Below are positions 62,501 through 64,000 of a stretch of DNA of 64,000 nucleotides, one piece after another. The translations under genes and the position numbers were made by a program. The stretch covers positions 740,599-804,598 of the forward strand of contig SCFE01000050.1 of NCBI GenBank assembly GCA_004352715.1, given 5' to 3'. Numbering within the stretch: position 1 is the stretch's first letter; every line of letters starts with the position of its first letter. This stretch comes from Hofstenia miamia. Taxonomy: Eukaryota; Xenacoelomorpha; Acoela. The notes below the pieces were generated by a model. It saw only the letters and a list, made by a program, of their open reading frames with translations, was not told the DNA's origin and did not search any database.

Positions 62501-62567
62501 TTGCCATGTTATAGAAAAACTAAAGACTGCCAGTCTTCTTCAGTTTGATAATCAGTCAAAATTGTAG
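35447..62567 (+). CDS. Sfmbt: Sfmbt orthologue: Scm-like with four MBT domains, 15 coding exons (whole gene span)
   Basis: This is a Polycomb-group chromatin protein. In Drosophila, Sfmbt pairs with the DNA-binding protein Pho in the PhoRC complex and binds mono- and dimethyl-lysine. Fifteen exons join with matching phases at every junction if one copy of a 61-bp duplication in exon 9 is removed, giving about 1,245 residues, close to the fly protein and longer than human SFMBT1/2. Approximate domain order: acidic N-terminus with PLDLT (7-11), Ser/Pro/Thr-rich linker (50-330), MBT1 (333-429), MBT2 (430-540), MBT3 (541-675), MBT4 (676-785), SLED (848-972), basic stretch (1017-1030), AT-hook-like RPGRPRIHP (about 1143) and SAM (1167-1235). 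The start is the ATG at 35447: it lies 8 bases after a TTTAG acceptor with an in-frame TAA between, so a non-coding 5' exon is expected upstream. Identity of the C-terminal two thirds is firm; the first five exons rest on splice signals and phase. Confidence 0.93.
35898..35927. repeat. Short dispersed repeat, partner at 52032-52061
   Basis: CCTCATTACCTGAACATTAG followed by GTAT recurs as CCTCATTAGCTGAATATTAG with GTAT near 52034. Each is preceded 40-60 bases upstream by AGGTTAG. This suggests two decayed copies of one interspersed repeat, both in Sfmbt introns. Confidence 0.45.
39710..40345. mobile_element. Second, right-truncated copy of the piggyBac-like element, with an internal tandem array and N gap
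   Basis: It starts at TTAA (39706-39709) with ACCTAAATTAACCA, one base different from the 34621 copy, and is collinear with it through GCATATCTTTAAGGATAATA and the block GATGAAACCGCAATCCCAAT. The interior contains a tandem repeat with an 84-base period (GTGATTGCTCAAAAGCTATT at 40196 and 40280). The 241-N gap (39955-40195) lies within the array. The right terminal repeat was not found. It lies in Sfmbt intron 1. Confidence 0.65.
40818..41025 (+). CDS. Sfmbt: Sfmbt coding exon 2 (low-complexity linker)
   Basis: Acceptor GTTTTAG and donor T|GTGAGT. It enters in phase 1 and leaves in phase 2, matching both neighbours. It encodes a Ser/Thr/Gln/Asn-rich segment of about 69 residues (starting GYQRLSQHVNPF) with no recognised domain. 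It is less AT-rich than the surrounding intron. Confidence 0.7.
41026..44240. other. Sfmbt intron 2, no other feature seen
   Basis: AT-rich intron. Open frames of 60-75 codons here lack splice context and have random-looking composition. Confidence 0.6.
44241..44343. repeat. (TA)n microsatellite with a 75-N gap, just before Sfmbt exon 3
   Basis: TA runs flank an N gap at 44255-44329. The tract ends about 23 bases upstream of the exon 3 acceptor, so its true length sets the polypyrimidine/branch-point context of that exon. Confidence 0.88.
44367..44604 (+). CDS. Sfmbt: Sfmbt coding exon 3 (proline/glutamine-rich linker)
   Basis: The acceptor GATATAG lies just after a gapped (TA)n tract; the donor is G|GTATGC. 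It enters in phase 2 and leaves in phase 0. The translation begins LMPSNSLMSRQPLPIQPK and ends RQRQL. It is rich in Pro, Gln and Arg, with no recognised fold, consistent with the disordered region before the MBT repeats. Confidence 0.68.
46136..46249 (+). pseudogene. THAP-like zinc-finger start, broken after about 16 residues
   Basis: An ATG frame opens MPSKCCIPGCTRGYRN, matching the N-terminus of THAP domains (MPxxC with a following Cys, the first half of the C2CH zinc site). After this the frame loses the THAP pattern and stops at 46249, with no downstream Cys-x2-His visible. THAP domains occur in P-element-type transposases and in host factors. Sequence upstream (44990-45830) has broken open frames and recurrent TGTAAAC/TTTACA motifs, so a decayed transposon is plausible. 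It lies in an Sfmbt intron. Confidence 0.4.
47499..47523. repeat. (TA)n microsatellite in Sfmbt intron 3
   Basis: About 22 bases of alternating TA followed by TGTGTG. Shorter TA runs also occur at about 21751-21769, 47278-47290 and 61785-61800. Confidence 0.8.
47623..47782 (+). CDS. Sfmbt: Sfmbt coding exon 4 (linker)
   Basis: Acceptor TTTTTTAG and donor G|GTACCT; phase 0 in, phase 1 out. The translation starts HSQQPPSLPHITNRPPVNG and ends KSEASVIAG. The VKSE core fits the sumoylation consensus psi-K-x-E, a motif common in Polycomb proteins, although short motifs of this kind are frequent by chance. Confidence 0.68.
48773..48827. other. Perfect 14-bp inverted repeat
   Basis: GCTGTTAACAGTAA (48773-48786) and TTACTGTTAACAGC (48814-48827) are exact complements, and each contains the palindrome CTGTTAACAG. 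CAGGGCTTCCCA just upstream looks like a hAT terminus, but no opposite end was found. Confidence 0.4.
48897..49073. mobile_element. 177-bp hAT-like MITE in an Sfmbt intron
   Basis: Left end CAGAGGCGTA, right end TTCGCCACTG. Flanking 8-mers GATAGGAG and GATAGAAG match at seven of eight positions. It belongs to the same CAG(A/T)GGCG type as the elements at 24053 and 58695. Confidence 0.7.
49439..49633 (-). other. Open frame in Sfmbt intron, possibly transposon-derived
   Basis: The minus-strand frame reads WMNALQFPQKPIKDAQEF and TLKSLIKIIEAHSTSTTPLI, with less AT-biased residues than neighbouring chance frames. It begins straight after a stop and has no clear splice sites. It lies downstream of hAT-type termini at 48.76-49.07 kb. 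No family is recognised. Confidence 0.2.
49814..52746. other. Sfmbt intron 4, no supported feature
   Basis: AT-rich intron. A GC-richer block at 52150-52200 is open in two frames but short and without splice sites. CAGAGATGCAACTGTGTTGC at about 50039 resembles a hAT end without a partner. Confidence 0.5.
52747..52903 (+). CDS. Sfmbt: Sfmbt coding exon 5 (linker)
   Basis: Acceptor ATTTAG and donor CACAG|GTGCAT; phase 1 in, phase 2 out. It is markedly more GC-rich than the flanking intron. The translation begins VSPVRPTSCVAEFQRPSE and continues with a Pro/Arg-rich stretch. An overlapping minus-strand open frame is a shadow of this exon. Confidence 0.7.
54034..54245. repeat. Tandem duplication in the intron before MBT1 (about 109-bp spacing)
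   Basis: A block beginning TGCTCTAAATGTGCAAAATA at 54034 recurs at 54143 and runs about 100 bases with very few differences. It is one of five short tandem duplications clustered at 54.0-58.5 kb. Confidence 0.85.
54382..54607 (+). CDS. Sfmbt: Sfmbt coding exon 6 (MBT1, first half)
   Basis: Acceptor GTTTAG and donor CCG|GTACGT; phase 2 in, phase 0 out. It contains the MBT opening motif FTWADYLEASDS followed by CFPHV and VGCLVELRNH, the N-terminal arm and first core strand of an MBT repeat. The last 42 bases of this exon recur 213 bp downstream inside the intron as part of a partial tandem duplication. Confidence 0.88.
54566..55020. repeat. Partial tandem duplication covering the end of exon 6 and following intron (213-bp spacing)
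   Basis: The block starting GGCTGTTTAGTTGAATTACG at 54566 recurs at 54779, including the exon 6 donor. The second copy has several substitutions and about 34 extra bases (from about 54912) absent from the first. The first copy contains the complete exon, so the second should simply be intronic. Indel plus substitutions fits two alleles placed in series. Confidence 0.85.
55820..55968 (+). CDS. Sfmbt: Sfmbt coding exon 7 (MBT1, second half)
   Basis: Acceptor CAATTAG and donor C|GTAAGA; phase 0 in, phase 2 out. It encodes the MBT1 core: TYWVARIVHSCGRFLVVNF, then VWVNLMNEPVHRIGWC, which is the usual 'x-P-V-G-W-C' end of an MBT repeat. The intron split inside the MBT core matches exon 6 in frame. 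Confidence 0.92.
56637..56867 (+). pseudogene. Truncated tandem copy of the MBT2 exon, without a 5' splice site
   Basis: This copy keeps the TTTTTAG acceptor and about 218 bases of the exon. It breaks after the codons for AGLL, where the sequence switches straight into the intron end preceding the second copy. There is no donor, and read-through reaches TAG within a few codons. Unit spacing is 232 bp. It is either an assembly join of two alleles or a very recent tandem duplication. Confidence 0.8.
56869..57101 (+). CDS. Sfmbt: Sfmbt coding exon 8 (MBT2, complete copy)
   Basis: Acceptor ATTTTTAG and donor GAAG|GTAAGC; phase 2 in, phase 1 out. The translation includes NPVEFLRTYLTGAES, FWPVTYRISPGVRYEVEY and NRIWLAVVQENYAGLLRLRF, the first part of MBT2. 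This is the second of two tandem copies and the only one with a 5' splice site, so it is taken as the functional exon. It differs from the first copy at four third-codon positions, all synonymous. Confidence 0.9.
57145..57460 (+). CDS. Sfmbt: Sfmbt coding exon 9 (end of MBT2, start of MBT3; frame broken by 61-bp duplication)
   Basis: Acceptor ATTTTTAG and donor GTAG|GTGAGT. The first part reads FYLSPKLHPVGYF, closing MBT2, and then a linker. A 61-bp unit (57315-57375) is repeated at 57376-57436 with one mismatch. As written the frame ends at a TGA just inside the second copy. With a single unit the exon is 255 nt, enters in phase 1 and leaves in phase 1, exactly as exons 8 and 10 require, and reads on into NKPWLADLGQLQVG. 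The gene is therefore probably intact in the animal. Confidence 0.85.
57315..57436. repeat. 61-bp tandem duplication inside exon 9
   Basis: Two units of 61 bp start with GCTGAACTATTTACTAGTAA and differ at one base (AGC/AAC codon). Sixty-one is not a multiple of three, so both units together break the reading frame. Confidence 0.9.
57512..57755 (+). CDS. Sfmbt: Sfmbt coding exon 10 (MBT3 core)
   Basis: Acceptor TTTTTAG and donor TTTAG|GTACAA; phase 1 in, phase 2 out. It encodes GMALEALNP, ATVTKIIDDVYFEVTF and AFGIFPVNWCYDNGIPL, a clear MBT core. Where many MBT repeats have the cage aspartate (LEAVDP), this repeat has asparagine (LEALNP). Confidence 0.92.
57903..58112 (+). CDS. Sfmbt: Sfmbt coding exon 11, copy A (MBT4, first part)
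   Basis: Acceptor GTTTTTAG and donor GTCAG|GTTTGC; 210 nt, phase 2 at both ends. It encodes FDFGRQFDWGSYLRKCH, then FFCHP and LCPATIVKVIQRVLIV. FDWGSYL is the opening helix of MBT4 and matches the corresponding part of vertebrate SFMBT in layout. An apparently identical 210-nt exon lies 350 bp downstream. Because the exon is a multiple of three and phase-symmetric, either copy alone, or both in series, would stay in frame. Confidence 0.88.
58253..58462 (+). CDS. Sfmbt: Sfmbt coding exon 11, copy B (exact tandem duplicate)
   Basis: By eye this is identical to copy A over all 210 coding bases, with the same TTTTTAG acceptor and CAG|GTTTGC donor. The duplicated unit is about 350 bp (57846-58195 and 58196-58545), with only a few differences in the intronic part. 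Use of both copies would add 70 residues, half an MBT repeat, which no known Sfmbt has. It is therefore either an assembly duplicate or a mutually exclusive/alternative exon. Confidence 0.6.
58695..58938. mobile_element. 244-bp hAT-like MITE in the intron between MBT4 exons
   Basis: Left end CAGAGGCGCGTTTAG, right end TAAAAACGCCACTG. Flanking 8-mers AATTGAAT and AATGGAAT match at seven of eight positions. A G-run and a C-run near the right end (around 58900-58918) could pair. Confidence 0.7.
59484..59728 (+). CDS. Sfmbt: Sfmbt coding exon 12 (MBT4, second part, plus acidic linker)
   Basis: Acceptor ATTTTAG and donor TCAT|GTAAAT; phase 2 in, phase 1 out. It encodes VDGWFDTKGSSIEFIIDAFG and DLFPVGFAERSGAGLHAPP, the end of MBT4. 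A Ser/Glu/Asp-rich linker follows. The usual PVGWC is PVGFA here, and the aromatic positions before it are Ile, so the methyl-lysine cage looks degenerate. Confidence 0.9.
60166..60503 (+). CDS. Sfmbt: Sfmbt coding exon 13 (SLED domain, first part)
   Basis: Acceptor TATTATAG and donor AAG|GTTAGA; phase 1 in, phase 0 out. After a Ser-rich start it encodes GVFYCPELYVNHRCKSSLSR, LGPGLVAYVMHTVITEIVN and ALRDVVALYG. This is the SLED family (Scm-like embedded domain), a fold with DNA-binding activity in human SCML2 that lies between the MBT repeats and SAM in this family. Confidence 0.9.
61247..61473 (+). CDS. Sfmbt: Sfmbt coding exon 14 (SLED domain, second part)
   Basis: Acceptor ATTTTAG. It enters in phase 0 and encodes ANVRLVTRVGQISDYLSAVL and LDTCPNLISFHP, the C-terminal half of SLED including the conserved CPNL. 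Two donors are possible; CCAGG|GTTAGG (phase 2) is chosen because it alone keeps exon 15 in the SAM frame and gives RRGFPGVPGRKRKKRSRQ. Confidence 0.88.
61868..62567 (+). CDS. Sfmbt: Sfmbt coding exon 15 (basic region, AT-hook-like motif, SAM domain, stop)
   Basis: Acceptor TTATTTAG, phase 2 in, ending at TAG 62565-62567. It begins with a strongly basic run (GRKRKKRSRQMYKKRQ, likely nuclear localisation). An acidic/Ser-rich segment follows, then GLRPGRPRIHPEN, which fits an AT-hook. The SAM domain starts at NPLNWTTDELVDYLN and runs through FDGQAFLLLSLPFIMEFLG, KLGPALKVCHVIEKLK. The SAM is of the Polycomb type, which can polymerise or bind Scm/Ph SAM domains. Confidence 0.95.
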
Positions 62568-62798
62568 CTTTATTCAATATTTTAAAGTTTTCAAATTTTC
62601 CAATCCCTTCAATTTTCATTGACAGAAAGTATTTTTTTATTCAGGGATGCCCTTGTCATCTTGCTTTCAAAAATTAAGATGTTCTTACATTTGCAGTTTT
62701 TGGTGCTAATTTGTTAATGTGATTTTCATATTATGTGTTTTTATGTAAATTTTTTCTTAGTATTAAATATTGCACTTAAATGTTTATAAATTGTTTTG

Positions 62799-62804
62799 AA
62801 TAAA
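62799..62804 (+). terminator. Polyadenylation signal of Sfmbt
   Basis: A canonical AATAAA lies 232 bases after the Sfmbt stop codon. The intervening sequence is AT-rich 3' UTR without open frames, so this is the most likely cleavage signal. Confidence 0.6.
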
Positions 62805-63289
62805 ATGAAATCAATCCAAAATTTTGTAAATCCTTTCATATATATTTCAAATTTAAATGAAGTGAGGTTCCCTTTTATTATTTTGTTTAAGAATTTGAAT
62901 AAGATTTATATTGATCTTTTCTCCAATATTTCTATTATTTAAAATATAAAGCATTCTTAGTGCGAAATTTTCGATTAGGTTTGTTTAAATTATTCCTAAA
63001 TACAGTTGATTAAATATAGAAAACAAATATACAGAGGATTCAAAGATTTGATTTGAATTATAAAATTAAAAGAATTTAGCGGTATAGTATCTAATAAATT
63101 TATAAATTACTAAATGTATCCTACTATCAGTGTAAGAAATTCATATTATTTTATTCAACAACTACAAAAGTAATTATCAATTGCCTGTTCTGAAAATATA
63201 GATTTAGTACTTTTCGGAGATTGGTAGCTAGATAATTTTAATGCTAGTTATCAATGTAAACTGGATCTGTTTTAGAACACATTTGATTT

Positions 63290-63849
63290 AATATCGACCT
63301 ACTACAATCACATCACCTGCACAATAATTGACTACATTACATTATTTGAGAACAACAATATATACTATGAATACAACTCTTTTGAATGCCCATTATCTGA
63401 CCCTGTTTTACATCTATCAAATTTCAGAAGTCTCATTCAGCCTCAAAATATAAATTGAAATGGATTAAAACTCGTGAAAGGTGTATTGACACGTAAATAT
63501 ATTAGTAGCTTCAAATCAAACAGCTCATCAGAAAATGGGTTTCCTGTATATTCTGCATCAAATTCAAATGAAGTGAGGGAAATTTTTAGTTTCATCTCAA
63601 CAGATTTTGTTCCGAAAAAAATAATGGTTTTAATTCAGTACAAAGTCCAATAAACCTTGGATAACTGACACTTGCAAACATTGGGAAAAGAACATATAAA
63701 ATTCTTATGAATTCTCGAACCAGCAAGAATTTTGCGGCATATAAAAAGACTAGAAATGCTTCGAATTTTGAATTTCGTGGGCATTTAACGAATTCAGCAG
63801 AAGTGAATACTCGCTGGTTCCAAATAAAAAGTCAAGTCGAAACATAATG
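63290..63849 (+). pseudogene. Decayed non-LTR retrotransposon (LINE) ORF2 fragment, endonuclease end to RT linker
   Basis: Plus-strand frames with frameshifts read, in order: CPLSDPVLHLSNFRS (like the SDHxPV end of the endonuclease), SNEVREIFSFISTDFVPKK, SNKPWITDTCKHWEKN, and MNSRTSKNFAAYKKTRNASN (63709 onward) to a TAA at about 63847. The order 'FVPxK ... NKPWIT ... AYKKxRNxxN' is the linker between endonuclease and reverse transcriptase in CR1/Jockey-type LINEs. Stops and frameshifts show it is dead. The mariner-like element follows directly. Confidence 0.55.
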
Positions 63850-64000
63850 TAGGGTGACTAAAAAAATGTCCGTTTGGTAGGCAAAATGATTCAAAAATCA
63901 AATAATAATGAAACATTATATTTCCTATAGGTATCACAACAAATTACATAACATAATCACCATTAGCGTTAATTACAGATGTACAATGATCCATTAAGTC
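63850..64000 (-). mobile_element. Right part of a mariner-like element inserted in a LINE remnant
   Basis: The element seems to begin after a TA dinucleotide (63850-63851) with GGGTGACTAAAAAAATGTCC, a terminal sequence of the GGxxGxCAAAAAAATxxCC kind found in mariner-like elements. About 90 bases further in is a transposase stop codon on the minus strand. The other end lies outside the window. Confidence 0.5.
63944..64000 (-). pseudogene. C-terminal end of a mariner-like transposase, cut by the window edge
   Basis: On the minus strand the last 57 bases encode DLMDHCTSVINANGDYVM and stop. A short C-terminal tail ending in GDYV or similar is typical of mariner-type transposases. It lies just inside a terminal sequence (see the element entry), which supports the call. 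The state of the rest of the gene cannot be seen. Confidence 0.5.

Noticed and set aside
63640-63680. Similarity of AATAAACCTTGG in the LINE remnant to AATAAACCTTGG in Sfmbt exon 9
   Set aside because: A 12-base match in both (NKPW codons); the Sfmbt exon has correct phase and MBT context, so common origin is not supported.

Overview
The window is a piece of an AT-rich animal nuclear genome, by eye about two thirds A+T or more. It has long introns, many (TA)n microsatellites, four sized N gaps and six isolated single-N positions. The one gene identified with confidence is a plus-strand Sfmbt orthologue (Scm-like with four MBT domains), a Polycomb-group chromatin protein. MBT, SLED and SAM domains together occur only in animals. 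An N-terminal region unlike vertebrate SFMBT and the AT-rich repeat content point to an invertebrate, but the phylum cannot be fixed from the sequence.

Layout. 1-35.4 kb is gene-poor. It holds weak candidate exons (around 4.3-6.7 kb, 13.4-15.1 kb and 30.4 kb), a broken Tc1/mariner-class transposase (17.9-18.4 kb), and several short non-autonomous DNA transposons with intact target-site duplications. It also holds three direct repeats, each joined by a single N (6681/8867, 12982/13133 and 18757/19157), which look like unmerged overlapping contig ends rather than biological duplications. 35.4-62.6 kb is the Sfmbt gene: 15 coding exons whose intron phases chain correctly and give about 1,245 residues. 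These run from an acidic N-terminus with a CtBP-type PLDLT motif, through a Ser/Pro/Thr-rich linker and four MBT repeats, to a SLED domain, a basic/AT-hook region and a C-terminal SAM domain. The polyadenylation signal is at about 62.80 kb. 62.8-64.0 kb is transposon sequence: a decayed LINE apparently interrupted by a mariner-like element that runs off the window.

Within Sfmbt, 54.0-58.5 kb carries five short near-identical tandem duplications (units of about 109, 213, 232, 61 and 350 bp). Three affect MBT coding exons. The 61-bp one breaks the reading frame as assembled, the 232-bp one gives an MBT2 exon copy without a 5' splice site, and the 350-bp one doubles a complete, phase-symmetric 210-nt MBT exon. 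Divergence of a few percent or less suggests two haplotypes assembled in series, although the doubled 210-nt exon could be a real alternative exon.

Besides Sfmbt, the best-supported signals are DNA-transposon remnants: five hAT-like elements (four with 8-bp direct repeats matching at 7 or 8 positions), two or three piggyBac-like elements at TTAA sites, and two mariner-class pieces. I found no CRISPR array, rRNA, convincing tRNA or bacterial-type operon.
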